64,000 nt of DNA from an uncultured Colwellia sp. Its GTDB lineage: Bacteria; Pseudomonadota; Gammaproteobacteria; Enterobacterales; Alteromonadaceae. The notes beneath the pieces are model-generated. The model searched no databases. It was not told the origin of the DNA and worked only from the letters and a program-made list of their open reading frames with translations. Each line of letters begins with the position of its first letter. Position 1 is the stretch's first letter. The DNA is taken from contig CAJXYE010000008.1 in NCBI GenBank assembly GCA_913063325.1, positions 42,695 through 106,694 on the forward strand, in the 5' to 3' direction. Both the position numbers and the translations under genes were made by a program. Of the stretch, positions 9,826-19,901 are shown piece after piece.

Positions 9826-11814
9826 TTATAGCTCGTTTACTGTATTTACCACATTGTCTACTGTGAAACCAAAGTGCTCAAGTAATACATTACCAGGCGC
9901 TGATTCACCAAATGTCGTCATACCAACAACTGCGCCACTTAGGCCAACATATTTAGCCCAAAAATCAACGTGAGCTGCTTCAATTGCAACACGCTTGATT
10001 ACGCTAGCAGGTAAGATTGACTCTTTATATTCCTTGCTTTGCTTATCAAACACATTGGTTGATGGCATAGAAACAACACGTACTTTTTTACCTTGCTCAG
10101 TTAATGCTGTTGCAGCATTTACAGCTAAAGCAACTTCAGAGCCCGTAGCCATTAAAATAACATCAGCAGTACCGTCACAATCAACAAGTACATAAGCACC
10201 TTTCTCAATAGCGCTTACTTGCGTTTGAGTACGAGTCATTGCAGGTAAACCTTGGCGAGAGAAGATCAAAGCAGTTGGCGCTTTTTGACTTTGAACAGCA
10301 GCTTTCCAAGCAACAGCAGACTCAGTTGCATCACATGGACGCCAAGTCGTTAAGTTAGGTGTTGTTCTTAAGTTAGTTAATTGCTCGATAGGTTGATGTG
10401 TTGGACCATCTTCACCTTGACCAATAGAATCATGGGTATAAACAAAGATATTTTGAATACCCATTAATGCAGACATACGTACCGCATTACGTGCATATTC
10501 CATAAACATCATGAATGTTGCGCCGTAGTTTACAAAGCCGCCATGTAGTGAAATACCGTTCATTATGCTGCTCATACCAAATTCACGTACACCGTAGAAG
10601 ATGTAGTTACCAGCAGGATCAGTTTCAATACCTTTAGAGCCAGACCATAACGTTAAGTTAGAGCCAGCTAAATCGGCAGAGCCACCAAGCATTTCAGGTA
10701 ATATCGAACCAAAAGCTTCGATAGCATTTTGTGATGCTTTACGCGTAGCAATGTTTTCGCTGCTTTCATGACACTGTTGAATAAAAGCGTTTGCTTTAGC
10801 TTCAAATTCTGCAGGTAATTCACCTTTAATAACACGACGTTCGTATTCGCTAGCAAGTGCCGGGTGCGCAGCTTGATAAGCGGCAAATTTTTCATTCCAG
10901 CTAACTTGACTCGCTTGGCCTTTTTCTTTTCTATCCCACTGAGAGTAAACATCAGCTGGAATATCAAATGGCGCATGAGACCAGTTTAATTTTTCGCGTG
11001 TTGCGGCAATTTCTTCATCACCTAGTGGTGCGCCGTGACAGTTATGAGTACCTTCTTTATTTGGTGAACCAAAACCAATAATCGTTTTACAACAAATCAT
11101 ACTTGGCTTATCAGTCACTAATTTAGCTGCTTCAATTGCGTGGGTAATAGCTTGAGCGTCATGACCATCAACACAAATAACATGCCAGCCATAAGACTCA
11201 AAACGAGCAGGAGTATTATCGGTAAACCAACCTTCAACTTCACCATCAATTGAAATGCCGTTGTCATCCCAAAAAGCGATTAACTTGCCTAGGCCTAATG
11301 TGCCAGCAAGAGAACAAGATTCGTGAGATAGACCTTCCATTAAACAACCGTCACCTAAGAAACAGTAAGTGAAATGGTCAACAATGTCGTGATCTTCACG
11401 GTTAAACTGTGCCGCTAAGGTTTTTTCTGCGATAGCCATACCTACAGCATTAGCAATACCTGCGCCTAATGGACCGGTAGTTGTTTCAACGCCAGGGGTA
11501 TAACCGTATTCAGGATGACCTGGTGTTTTTGAATGTAATTGACGGAAATTTTTCAAATCATCAATTGATAAATCGTAACCCGATAAATGCAATAAAGAAT
11601 AAATAAGCATTGAGCCGTGACCGTTAGATAAGATAAAGCGATCGCGGTCGGCCCAGTTTGGATCTGTTGGGTTATGTTTTAAAAAGTCACGCCATAATAC
11701 TTCGGCAATATCTGCCATACCCATAGGGGCACCAGGGTGTCCTGATTTTGCTTTTTGTACTGCATCCATGCTTAAAACACGGATAGCATTTGCTAGCTCT
11801 TGACGCGATGACAT
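9826..11814 (-). CDS. tkt: Transketolase
   Basis: A ThDP-dependent two-carbon transferase of the pentose-phosphate pathway; 662 residues as in E. coli TktA. Motifs in order: [12 protein letters not shown] (substrate/ThDP His), [28 protein letters not shown], ThDP-binding [12 protein letters not shown], the central domain with [14 protein letters not shown] and [19 protein letters not shown], and [20 protein letters not shown]. It heads the tkt-epd-pgk-fba series and shares a divergent upstream region with the pseudo-kinase gene at 12027. Confidence 0.97.
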   Translation of the reverse strand: MSSRQELANAIRVLSMDAVQKAKSGHPGAPMGMADIAEVLWRDFLKHNPTDPNWADRDRFILSNGHGSMLIYSLLHLSGYDLSIDDLKNFRQLHSKTPGHPEYGYTPGVETTTGPLGAGIANAVGMAIAEKTLAAQFNREDHDIVDHFTYCFLGDGCLMEGLSHESCSLAGTLGLGKLIAFWDDNGISIDGEVEGWFTDNTPARFESYGWHVICVDGHDAQAITHAIEAAKLVTDKPSMICCKTIIGFGSPNKEGTHNCHGAPLGDEEIAATREKLNWSHAPFDIPADVYSQWDRKEKGQASQVSWNEKFAAYQAAHPALASEYERRVIKGELPAEFEAKANAFIQQCHESSENIATRKASQNAIEAFGSILPEMLGGSADLAGSNLTLWSGSKGIETDPAGNYIFYGVREFGMSSIMNGISLHGGFVNYGATFMMFMEYARNAVRMSALMGIQNIFVYTHDSIGQGEDGPTHQPIEQLTNLRTTPNLTTWRPCDATESAVAWKAAVQSQKAPTALIFSRQGLPAMTRTQTQVSAIEKGAYVLVDCDGTADVILMATGSEVALAVNAATALTEQGKKVRVVSMPSTNVFDKQSKEYKESILPASVIKRVAIEAAHVDFWAKYVGLSGAVVGMTTFGESAPGNVLLEHFGFTVDNVVNTVNEL

Positions 11815-12026
11815 AATAGCTCCAGATCTGATAGTCTTGAAAGAATAAAAATTGCGCGTATTTTCGCTTACGAAAGCACGTAGCGCAAACTAAATTGTAC
11901 AATTTTTTATATTATTTTGTGCAGCGGTTAAAAATTTAGATAATATAATGCTAGTATCGATGAAACATTACATAAAAAATTACATTTTATTAACAGAACA
12001 CCTCTGTTTATTTTGATTCAAACTTT

Positions 12027-14378
12027 ATGATGAAACTTCACTTACCACGACTTTTAATTTCTGCCATTTTACTCCTTACTATTTGCTTGGGTGCAACGTA
12101 TGTTATTAATCCACTGTTGCTTGTAAACTTTGTTGGCCCTTGTGCTGCATTGATGAGTGGTTTACTGCTTATTTGGGGCATTACGCCACTGATTGCGCTA
12201 TTACTGATAAGCCCTGTACTCGCATTTAGTCTCAGTTATTACTTTCAACTCAATACAAACTTGGCAGTGATGACTATTGCTGTGTTAGCTATTATTTTAC
12301 AAGGGTTTTGGACAAAGCAGCTTGTGTTCCGTCTTGTCTATTATAAAAAATGGCTGACCTCAAGGAAGCATTTGTTCTTCTTTTTACTGCGAATTGGACC
12401 TATTGCAAGTTTAATCTCTGGCAGTTCTGTATTAGCTATTTCCATGCTTGATAACCAAGTCATGCAAGGTGATTTCTTCTATACTTTTATTTATGCTTGG
12501 TCGTCTAGTATGCTCGTTGCTGTGTTTATTATTCCATTATTGTTGCTGGCTAAAAATGCCGAGCAGTTTAAGTTTACTAAACGATTTTTTGTTAGTTTCA
12601 CCTCTGTACTAGGTGCTTTGGCTATTTTATTGCTATTTAAAGCCTATCAACATGAACAGCAAGATCATAGAGAAGCTCTTTTTGAGCAATCCCAAGTCGA
12701 GATAGAACGCCTAATACTCGATAAAGTTGACGATGTTGTGAGTCAGGTCAACAGCCTATCTGCTTTGTTTAAAGCGAGTGATAACGTTTCCTTGAGAGAG
12801 TTTAATTTATTTAGCGAAAGTATCCTTAAACAGGAATCAAGTGTGAGGGCGCTAGAGTGGGCACCTATTATTTCTTTTTCTCAAATGAAAAACTTTGAAC
12901 AAAAAAGCGCTTCGATATTAAAAAAGAAGTTTACTATTACAGAACTGTTAGCAAACGGAAACCTAATCTTAGCTCAGCCTCGTACTCAATACGCCCCCTT
13001 ACTTTATATTTACCCTGCATATAATAACCAAGCAGCATTAGGCTTAGATGTTTATAGCAACCCTAAGCATATTTTGTCCATGCAAAATGTTGTTGATAGT
13101 GAAAGGGTTATTGCCAGTGCGCCAATTACTCTAGTACAAGATAAGTTAGCAAAACCAGGTATGTTGTTTAGTAAGGCTGTTTTCGCCCCAGCAGAGGAAA
13201 TGCAACCTGCTATTAACCCAGCACAGAATAAATTATCAGGTATTAAAGAAGATAAATTATTAGGTTTTGTTTTATCTGTTGTTCAGTTTGATGATTTTTT
13301 TCAAAATATAGCCAAGATTAAAGCGAAAGAAGTCAACTTTTCGATTCAAGACATTTCAAGTCGTCAACCTCTTTATATCTTTGGTCAAGCAGTACCTACG
13401 GTAAATAGACATGTTGAAACGGTAACCCTTGAGGTGTTTTCTCGACTGTGGGAAATTAGTGTCGCGGAAAATCATGCTTGGTTTAGTCAGGTTAAAAGTT
13501 GGGACTCATGGGCTGTGCTCATTGGTGGCACATTGGGTGCCTTTTTATTTCAAATGTTAATATTAATGATGGCTGCTTACTCAAGTGAGTTAGGCCAGCA
13601 AGTAGATATTAAAACCAGAGCCCTTATTTTAGCGAAAGAAAAGTCAGAGCAAAAAAGTTTAGCTAAAAGTAATTTTTTAAGAAGCTTAAATAAAGAACTG
13701 CGTGTGCCACTTTTAGCGGTCAAATCGTTTGTTGAACAGCTAAAGAAAAAAGGCATTAACAATAAGCAGGTAACAGGTATAAGTCACGCGGGCAGTAATG
13801 TTGCACTATTACTTGATACCATGATGGATTTATCTGATATCGAATCAGGTAAAATTACAGCGAAAGAAGACTGTTTCGATTTTCATGGTTTTTTACAAAG
13901 AACAGAGTCGGTACTTAAAGCAAGCAATGCTTTTGAAGGGAAGTCAATATCCTTCCTTCTCGATGAGAGTGTGCCTCATTACCTTAATAGTGATGAATTA
14001 TATATACAGAAGTTACTTATAGCATTAATTGACAGTGCGCATGACTTATTGAAAACCGATGCATTACGTTTATCGGTTAAGCTCCACAAACATAAGCTTG
14101 CAGAGGCTAGTTTGTTTTTTACTCTATCGTCATCACTCAACCTTGGTGTAACAGAGTTAGATGAAGAAAATTTTAATCAGCAAAGCCGGGGTGATCTGGG
14201 TGATAACAGCACGGCATTAGCTATGGCAAATAAGTACAGCCAATTATTGGGGGGTGATACTAATCTAGGGGTTTTAAGTTCAGGTGCGGGGGTCTTAAAT
14301 GCCTCTATTCTAGTCACCATCTCATCAATAGAACAACAAGAGGCTCAGCAAGGATTAACATTTGATTTAATGGGTTAA
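12027..14378 (+). CDS. CHASE-domain sensor kinase-like protein lacking the phospho-acceptor His
   Basis: 783 residues. The first about 215 are a multi-span membrane sensor of MASE1 type; residues about 220-450 look like a CHASE domain (F..L..LFKASDNVSLREF, VRALEWAPI); a membrane helix lies near 490-515 and a coiled linker precedes the kinase core. The DHp helix reads SNFLRSLNKELRVPL at about 548-562, where histidine kinases have SHE-(L/I)R-(T/V)PL: the His is Lys. The ATPase region is also weak, with ALIDSAHD in place of an N-box Asn motif, although a GDLGDNSTALAMANKYSQLL G2-like part remains. It is likely a pseudokinase or a ligand-controlled binding partner. No response regulator is adjacent. 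Confidence 0.8.
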   Translation: MMKLHLPRLLISAILLLTICLGATYVINPLLLVNFVGPCAALMSGLLLIWGITPLIALLLISPVLAFSLSYYFQLNTNLAVMTIAVLAIILQGFWTKQLVFRLVYYKKWLTSRKHLFFFLLRIGPIASLISGSSVLAISMLDNQVMQGDFFYTFIYAWSSSMLVAVFIIPLLLLAKNAEQFKFTKRFFVSFTSVLGALAILLLFKAYQHEQQDHREALFEQSQVEIERLILDKVDDVVSQVNSLSALFKASDNVSLREFNLFSESILKQESSVRALEWAPIISFSQMKNFEQKSASILKKKFTITELLANGNLILAQPRTQYAPLLYIYPAYNNQAALGLDVYSNPKHILSMQNVVDSERVIASAPITLVQDKLAKPGMLFSKAVFAPAEEMQPAINPAQNKLSGIKEDKLLGFVLSVVQFDDFFQNIAKIKAKEVNFSIQDISSRQPLYIFGQAVPTVNRHVETVTLEVFSRLWEISVAENHAWFSQVKSWDSWAVLIGGTLGAFLFQMLILMMAAYSSELGQQVDIKTRALILAKEKSEQKSLAKSNFLRSLNKELRVPLLAVKSFVEQLKKKGINNKQVTGISHAGSNVALLLDTMMDLSDIESGKITAKEDCFDFHGFLQRTESVLKASNAFEGKSISFLLDESVPHYLNSDELYIQKLLIALIDSAHDLLKTDALRLSVKLHKHKLAEASLFFTLSSSLNLGVTELDEENFNQQSRGDLGDNSTALAMANKYSQLLGGDTNLGVLSSGAGVLNASILVTISSIEQQEAQQGLTFDLMG

Positions 14379-14501
14379 TTTTATGTTTAAATTGAAGAAT
14401 AAGTCTTGTAAAAAAAAATATAATGGTTTAGTGTCGTTATGCCTGTTCATAAATAGTACAAATTAATAATAAATCAAACAGGCAGTGACAAAGGTAAAAC
14501 A

Positions 14502-14639
14502 ATGAATAATTCATCCTCGCGAGGGTTCAAGTTAACAACAGTGATATTTGCAGTAATTATCATGGCTGTGACAGCAATGCTGAGTGGTAACTCAGTCGCA
14601 GATGACATGGATGTAGAGATAACGCAATCAGATGAATAG
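14502..14639 (+). CDS. 45-residue single-span mini-protein
   Basis: The frame reads MNNSSSRGFKLTTVIFAVII then MAVTAMLSGNSVADDMDVEI and TQSDE: a short polar N-terminus, one hydrophobic helix (about 11-28) and an acidic tail. AAAGG lies 8 bases before the ATG and a terminator follows closely, so it looks like a complete small gene. No known family is recognised; it could instead be a small secreted peptide cleaved near residue 33. Confidence 0.6.
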   Translation: MNNSSSRGFKLTTVIFAVIIMAVTAMLSGNSVADDMDVEITQSDE

Positions 14640-14674
14640 CTAATTAGTTATTAAGTTAATTGCCATGGAAAATT

Positions 14675-14712
14675 TAAGCCTCACTACTGAATAAGTATTG
14701 GGGCTTTTTCTT
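14675..14712 (+). terminator. Terminator after the mini-protein
   Basis: AAGCCTC pairs (one G-T) with GGGGCTT across a loop and is followed by TTTTTCTTTTTT. Confidence 0.7.
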
Positions 14713-14781
14713 TTTTCAAAATAAAATTTTTAAAAAGTAGGGTGCTGCCAGAAAAAGTATCAGTAAGCTATTTTTGAAAGT

Positions 14782-14857
14782 TGGCGTCTCCACCGGGACT
14801 CGAACCCAGAGCAGCGGCTTAGGAGGCCGCAGTTTTATCCAGTTAAACTATGGAGAC
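14782..14857 (-). tRNA. tRNA-Arg(CCT)
   Basis: The minus strand folds as a 76-nt tRNA: acceptor GTCTCCA/TGGAGAC with discriminator G and encoded CCA, anticodon stem-loop CGGC-CTCCTAA-GCCG (anticodon CCT), T arm CTGGGTTCGAGTCCCGG. It decodes AGG. Confidence 0.95.
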
Positions 14858-15076
14858 ATAGCTGTAACGTCCTATTTTAACCACATTTTTTATCATTTGT
14901 TAATTTTATTTTACTTTATTTTCACTAATTCCGCCTATAAAGATTTATAAATTTATTCCTGGAAGGAATAACGCTATTTTCATACTATTTATTGATCTGT
15001 AACGTTGTTTTTTTAAGCAAGACTTTTACAATGAATAAACGATTCAATCTGATCATTATGAAAAAGGAGTTCAACA

Positions 15077-16078
15077 ATGAAAGCAGCAGTAAATCATCAA
15101 TTTAAAGGTAAACTTGAAATTCAGCAACTCGACAAACCAACAATTTCTAGTCAAGAAGTATTAGTTAAGATTCATGCCTGTGGAGTCTGTCATACCGACT
15201 TGCATGCGTGCCATGGTGATTGGCCAGTAAAACCGAAAATGCCATTGGTACCAGGTCATGAAGGTGTTGTTGAAATAGGTGAACAAGTTAAACACCTAAA
15301 ACTAGGTGACCGTGTTGGTATTCCTTGGTTATATAGTGCTTGTGGTTTTTGTGACTATTGTTTATCGGGAGATGAAAACTTATGTTTATCGCAACAAAAT
15401 GCGGGCTACTCAGTTGATGGTAGTTATGCGGAATACTGCAAAGCCGATGGTAATTATGTGGTTAAAATACCTGATGGTATTGGCTTTGTTGATGCCGCGC
15501 CATTATTTTGCGCAGGTGTTACAACATATAAAGCACTAAAAGTTTCTACGGCAAAGCCGGGTGAGTGGGTAGCTATTTTTGGTATTGGTGGCTTAGGGCA
15601 CTTGGCCGTGCAATATGCTGTTGCCATGGGATTAAATGTGATTGCCGTTGATACCGGGGCTGAAAAGTTACAGCTAGCTAAAAGTCTTGGTGCTAGTCTT
15701 TGTTTAGATTTTAAACAATATGATATTGTCGCGCGAGTGCTCGATGAAACCGGTGGAGTCCATGCAAGTATATGTACAGCGGTCAGTAAAAGCGGATTTG
15801 AACAAAGTTATAAAGTTATTCGCCGCGGTGGTAAGTGTGTTTTAGTGGGGTTACCTGCTGAGGATATGCCTTTACCTATTTTCGATACGGTACTTAACGG
15901 CGTTAGTGTGGTTGGCTCTATTGTTGGTACACGTAAAGACTTAGTTGAATGCTTAGATTTCGCCGCCAAGGGAAAAGTCAAAGCCATTACCATTGAAAAG
16001 TCACTTGAAGATATTAATGATATTTTTGAAGATATGATTAATGGTGACATTACTGGTCGTGTGGTGATGAAATTTTAA
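15077..16078 (+). CDS. adhP: Zinc-dependent alcohol dehydrogenase (AdhP type)
   Basis: A medium-chain NAD-dependent dehydrogenase interconverting primary alcohols and aldehydes; 333 residues. Catalytic Zn ligands lie in [11 protein letters not shown] (Cys38 region) and PGHEGVVE; the structural Zn lobe is [15 protein letters not shown] near residues 92-106; the NAD fold is [15 protein letters not shown]. The overall sequence follows propanol-preferring AdhP. AAGGAG lies 9 bases before the start and a strong terminator follows, so it is monocistronic. Confidence 0.93.
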   Translation: MKAAVNHQFKGKLEIQQLDKPTISSQEVLVKIHACGVCHTDLHACHGDWPVKPKMPLVPGHEGVVEIGEQVKHLKLGDRVGIPWLYSACGFCDYCLSGDENLCLSQQNAGYSVDGSYAEYCKADGNYVVKIPDGIGFVDAAPLFCAGVTTYKALKVSTAKPGEWVAIFGIGGLGHLAVQYAVAMGLNVIAVDTGAEKLQLAKSLGASLCLDFKQYDIVARVLDETGGVHASICTAVSKSGFEQSYKVIRRGGKCVLVGLPAEDMPLPIFDTVLNGVSVVGSIVGTRKDLVECLDFAAKGKVKAITIEKSLEDINDIFEDMINGDITGRVVMKF

Positions 16079-16130
16079 TTCCTAAGTGTACAGGAATTAA
16101 ATATATCTATTAGTTCAGAGAACATTTTTG

Positions 16131-16173
16131 AAAAAAGCCCTTTACCGGTTATTGCGGTAAAGGGCTTTTTTTA
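16131..16173 (+). terminator. Strong terminator after adhP
   Basis: AAAGCCCTTTACCG pairs with CGGTAAAGGGCTTT, followed by a T run. Confidence 0.92.
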
Positions 16174-16184
16174 TGCGGATGGTT

Positions 16185-16449
16185 TATACCCGTTCCACTT
16201 GAAAATGCAGGATTCAGCTGGAATTATAAACGTCTTTAGGCAAGGCATTGATTGAAGAGAATGGTTGTTCCCTTGTCGAAATCAATAACGCAGCATAAAG
16301 CGTTTATAAACCAGCCCTTGGGGGAAAACTGAGCAAAACATACTCGTCGTTACATTTGTTTTTAAGGGAGCACCATTAACAAAAAATGTGCCTCGATTAC
16401 GATTCGCTCAGGTTTCCTGAAACGAGCATCTTCAAGCGGTACGGGTATA
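16185..16449. mobile_element. 265-bp MITE (TATACCCGT family), copy 1
   Basis: A non-coding element bounded by imperfect inverted ends: left TATACCCGTTCCACTTGAAA, right (reverse complement) TATACCCGTACCGCTTGAAG, both continuing ATGC. A second element of 264 bp at 38359-38622 has the same kind of ends. The TA-flanked ends would fit mobilisation by a Tc1/mariner or IS630-type transposase, which is not in the window. It fills most of the adhP-sigma factor gap. Confidence 0.8.
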
Positions 16450-16633
16450 GTACTTCATTGTCGATGGTAGGCAGTTTGAGAGAGCCAATAAAATTAATAT
16501 AAAAATAAAGTCACTATTTTCAAACTATTTTACTAGCAGGCACTACTTTATAGATGAAGCCAAATAAGAATGAAGATTATGTTGTTAACAATGCATAATA
16601 AAGTGGCAATAATAACTATAAATAGGAGCCTTT

Positions 16634-17203
16634 GTGTTTGAAAAAAGCGATGAAACGCTCATAGCGCAAGCGCTAAAAGGGAAAAAGTCTGCATGGCTAA
16701 CACTGGTGAAGCGTTATGAGAAAAATCTCTATAACTACGCTTTACGGATGGTGAATAACCCGACTGATGCCATGGATTTAATGCAAGAAATTTTTATAGC
16801 ATTATTTCGAAACTTGGACAAATTTCGAGGTGAATGTCCGTTTAAGAATTGGCTGTTTAAAATTGCACACTACCGTTGCCTAGAATTTTACCGACGAAAG
16901 CGACCGATGCAATCACTTGATGATGTGCCAGAGCAAGAAGATGAAGACACTGAGTGTTTAGTGAAAAGCTTACAGATTCAACAACAAAGTAGTGCCTTAT
17001 TAGAGGCTATGCAGAGTTTACCGGTAAAGCAGAAATTAGTAGTGGAGTTAAAGTTTTTTCAGCAGTGTACTTTTGAAGATATTAGTCAGCAGTTAGGAAT
17101 ATCAACTAATACAGCGAAATCGCAACTATATAGTGCGCTCGATAAGTTAAAGCTGCAATTAGCCGATGATTCAATGAGTAAAGAAGGAGTAGAGTATGCC
17201 TGA
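16634..17203 (+). CDS. ECF-type RNA polymerase sigma factor
   Basis: 189 residues. Region 2 reads YEKNLYNYALRMVNNPTDAMDLMQEIFIALFRNLDKF and FKNWLFKIAHYRCLEFYRRK; region 4 reads LPVKQKLVVELKFFQQCTFEDISQQLGISTNTAKSQLYSALDKL with its helix-turn-helix. The start is GTG (MFEKSDETLIAQ) with AGGAG 7 bases upstream. The stop overlaps the start of the next gene by 8 bases, the usual sigma/anti-sigma coupling. The target regulon is not visible. Confidence 0.93.
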   Translation: MFEKSDETLIAQALKGKKSAWLTLVKRYEKNLYNYALRMVNNPTDAMDLMQEIFIALFRNLDKFRGECPFKNWLFKIAHYRCLEFYRRKRPMQSLDDVPEQEDEDTECLVKSLQIQQQSSALLEAMQSLPVKQKLVVELKFFQQCTFEDISQQLGISTNTAKSQLYSALDKLKLQLADDSMSKEGVEYA

Positions 17204-17894
17204 TAAAAAATCAGTTAATGCTCAAATGAATGAGCACGACAGAGCAATATTTAGCGATAACCTTGCCCATCAAGCAAGTGTTGAAATAGAACACGAGGTC
17301 CCAGATTGGCATAGGGCACAAGCATTCGAACAGTATTTTAAAGATGAAAATAGCTCAACTAAAGACAGTGTCATTAATTGGCGGATGTGGTTAGGTGTCC
17401 CTACTTTATCAATGGCGTGTTCAGCCTTTGCAATCGCTATTATCATGACTTTTATGCAGGGTCAGCCTTTTGATCAACAAGCTTATGATAAGCAAGTAAC
17501 AGCCTTAATTGACCAACAAGTTCAGCAAGAGGTAGTCGCTTATTTAGCGAATCAAAATAACAGTAGTGTTGAGACCTTAGTCAATCTTAAGTTACGTGAA
17601 TTTGCGGCGGAGCAACAAGTAATTTTAGCTAATTACCGTGCAGATATGAGTACGCAGCAGCAAAGTAATAACCTTGCTTTGGCAAGTTATGTTATTGGCG
17701 CTTCAAGAAAAGAACGTAAAGAAGATATGAGTGACTTTATCAGTTTTTTTAATGCGCAGCGCAAAGATGAACAACTAAGCCAAAAAATCAAATTTCAGCA
17801 ACTTGAACGAGAAATTAGCTTTCAAAAAGTTGGTCTAACGCAAAGTAGCGATGCAGAAAATGACGCCACTAAACCGATTAACTATAAAGGTTAG
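17196..17894 (+). CDS. Single-span membrane protein, probable anti-sigma factor
   Basis: 232 residues: a cytoplasmic N-terminal part (about 1-65, including VPDWHRAQAFEQYF), one membrane helix at about 70-90 (GVPTLSMACSAFAIAIIMTF) and a Gln-rich, probably periplasmic helical domain. No zinc-binding HxxxCxxC motif is present, so it is not a ZAS anti-sigma factor. Topology and the 8-base overlap with the sigma gene make an anti-sigma role likely but unproven. AAGGAG inside the sigma gene drives its translation. Confidence 0.6.
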   Translation: MPDKKSVNAQMNEHDRAIFSDNLAHQASVEIEHEVPDWHRAQAFEQYFKDENSSTKDSVINWRMWLGVPTLSMACSAFAIAIIMTFMQGQPFDQQAYDKQVTALIDQQVQQEVVAYLANQNNSSVETLVNLKLREFAAEQQVILANYRADMSTQQQSNNLALASYVIGASRKERKEDMSDFISFFNAQRKDEQLSQKIKFQQLEREISFQKVGLTQSSDAENDATKPINYKG

Positions 17895-18001
17895 GCTTAA
17901 ATTTAGATGTAGAGAGTTACTACTTAAGAACACAAAGTTGGCGTTGCCTGACTTAAGAAAAGACAGCTGATATCAGCATTATCCATTGAGGGGAATTTAT
18001 A

Positions 18002-18949
18002 ATGAAAACCAAACACGTAATAGTAAAGCCAAGTTCGAGAATTGATATCACTAAGATCAAAGCAAAAATAGCCTTAATCAGCTCTGCATTACTATTAGCG
18101 TTTAGTGCTCAAGGTGCAGATAAAAATTACGATAATTTACACAAGCAGTTAGATATTATGAATGACATTATGTTGTCATCAGCTAAAATATCGCAAAACT
18201 CAAGGCAGTCATTAATTCGTTCAATTGATAGTGTTTATTTACAGGGCCAAGGAGCCATCTTTACTATTCATTCTGCTCATAGAGGCTCTGGACATCGTCA
18301 GTTTTTTCCAGCGTTAGCGCCATTACCACCTGTTGCCCCTGTTAATCGTGTAGAAAGAGTTATGATTTCTGATAATGAAGATTTTGTTATTGAATTTGAA
18401 GGTCATGAAGATGAATTTGAGCATGCGATAGAAATTTTCGAACAGCAACGAGAGGGCGCAAGAGAGCTTCGCAGTGAGCAACGTGATATTGCCTATGAAA
18501 TACGTGATATTGAACGACAACGTAAAGATATTGAGTACCAATTACAACGCGCAGAGAAAAAGATTAAAGATGAGTTAACAGCTGAACTTAAAAACCTTGA
18601 AGTAGAGCGTGTTGCTTTGAATAAAAATAAAACCAAGCTTGAGAACAAAGTTAGCAAGTTAAATAAAAAACGAGAAGTGCAAAAAGTTGCGCAAGCCAAA
18701 GCAAGAAGTGAGCATTTTTCTGCACTTAATAATACCTTAGTGGAGACACTCTGTTTATACGGTAATGGTTTACGAGAAGTACCAAGTAAAGAGCATGTTA
18801 GCCTAATCATTAAAGGTGCGGGTAAGCAGAAGAATAGAGGTTTTACAGATCAAATAATGGTATTTACTAAAAAAGATATTAACGCGTGTGCGAACAGTAA
18901 GTTGACAGCTGAAAAATTATTAACGAAAGCTGACAAGTATCAATTTTAA
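18002..18949 (+). CDS. Exported coiled-coil protein of the sigma-factor locus
   Basis: 315 residues. A long n-region leads into a signal peptide (AKIALISSALLLAFSAQGAD). The middle (about 140-230) is a highly charged coiled coil (REGARELRSEQRDIAYEIRD and following). The C-terminal part has two Cys residues (ETLCLYGNG, DINACANSK) that could form a disulfide. GAGGGG precedes the ATG, 107 bp after the anti-sigma gene, so it may be co-transcribed. I do not recognise a family; a periplasmic sensor or effector of the sigma pathway is a guess. Confidence 0.6.
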   Translation: MKTKHVIVKPSSRIDITKIKAKIALISSALLLAFSAQGADKNYDNLHKQLDIMNDIMLSSAKISQNSRQSLIRSIDSVYLQGQGAIFTIHSAHRGSGHRQFFPALAPLPPVAPVNRVERVMISDNEDFVIEFEGHEDEFEHAIEIFEQQREGARELRSEQRDIAYEIRDIERQRKDIEYQLQRAEKKIKDELTAELKNLEVERVALNKNKTKLENKVSKLNKKREVQKVAQAKARSEHFSALNNTLVETLCLYGNGLREVPSKEHVSLIIKGAGKQKNRGFTDQIMVFTKKDINACANSKLTAEKLLTKADKYQF

Positions 18950-19027
18950 CTAATATTTTAATTAAGATTTTAAAGTTTAGATATATCAATAGCACTTAGT
19001 CAGAGAATATAAGTCAGTGCTGAATTT

Positions 19028-19066
19028 AAGCCCCAAATAGTCTATTTACTGTTTGGGGCTTTTTTG
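19028..19066 (+). terminator. Terminator of the sigma-factor locus
   Basis: AGCCCCAAATAG...CTGTTTGGGGCT followed by TTTTTTG. Confidence 0.88.
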
Positions 19067-19086
19067 TTTATCTCGATTGCCAATAT

Positions 19087-19120
19087 CCATTTATATTAAT
19101 GAGCCATTTATATTAATGAG
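19087..19120. repeat. Two tandem copies of a 17-bp unit
   Basis: CCATTTATATTAATGAG occurs at 19087-19103 and again at 19104-19120; a partial third copy (GCCATTTATATTAA) lies near 19229. All are upstream of the FKBP gene. Confidence 0.8.
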
Positions 19121-19268
19121 TTAACAACGTAACGTTTGGATATATGTTTTAAGTTCACTATCATCATTAACCGATAGTATTCACCAGAGCAGTCTTTGAA
19201 CTGGTAAATTTGTAAGGAATTAAGTAGCATGCCATTTATATTAAACAATTGTATAAGAGTCTTATTAA

Positions 19269-19742
19269 ATGAGTAAATTTATAGTATTAGGCATAATCAT
19301 CGCAGTTTTTATCTTTTTTATCATGCGTCAAGGTGGCAACAAAGAAGCGGCCATGCAAAATGTTAAATTAGGTCTTGAGTTTTTAGCGGCTAACAAAGCA
19401 GAGGAAGGGGTAATAGAAACGGCTTCAGGCTTGCAATATAAAGTACTCACTCAAGGAGATGGCACTGAACACCCAAGTGCTTCGTCTAAAGTTAAAGTAC
19501 ATTACCATGGTACTTTACTTGATGGCACTGTATTTGATAGCTCGGTAGACAGAGGTGAGCCGATTAGTTTTGGTTTAAATCAAGTCATCAAAGGTTGGAC
19601 AGAAGGTGTTCAATTGATGGTTGTTGGTGATAAAGTACGTTTTTATATCCCATCAAAACTAGGTTATGGAAATAGACCTTCAGGTAAGATTGGTGCTGGC
19701 GCATTATTGATATTTGATGTTGAGCTACTGGTTATTAATTAA
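19269..19742 (+). CDS. Membrane-anchored FKBP-type peptidyl-prolyl isomerase
   Basis: Cis-trans proline isomerase of 157 residues. An N-terminal hydrophobic helix (residues 2-19, FIVLGIIIAVFIFFIM) replaces the long dimerisation domain of FklB/FkpA. The FKBP core starts near residue 60: VKVHYHGTLLDGTVFDSS, GEPISFGLNQVIKGWTEG, GDKVRFYIPSKLGYG and GALLIFDVELL, with active-site aromatic and Asp residues present. Probably tethered with the isomerase domain in the periplasm. A bidirectional terminator follows. Confidence 0.9.
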   Translation: MSKFIVLGIIIAVFIFFIMRQGGNKEAAMQNVKLGLEFLAANKAEEGVIETASGLQYKVLTQGDGTEHPSASSKVKVHYHGTLLDGTVFDSSVDRGEPISFGLNQVIKGWTEGVQLMVVGDKVRFYIPSKLGYGNRPSGKIGAGALLIFDVELLVIN

Positions 19743-19782
19743 GGCTGATTCCTTTACCAGCAATAACAATCACAACAAAAAA

Positions 19783-19816
19783 TAAAGCCCGTTTAGTTTG
19801 ACTAAACGGGCTTTTT
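19783..19816. terminator. Bidirectional terminator between FKBP and cydB
   Basis: A perfect 13-bp stem AAAGCCCGTTTAG/CTAAACGGGCTTT with 5-base loop and T runs on both strands serves the convergent genes. Confidence 0.9.
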
Positions 19817-19901
19817 ATTCCTAGTGAGATGACTAGGTAATGACTAGTGAATAGCTGGGTAGATGCTAAATTGTTACTAGAACTCTCTTTAAAAAAGTCT
19901 A

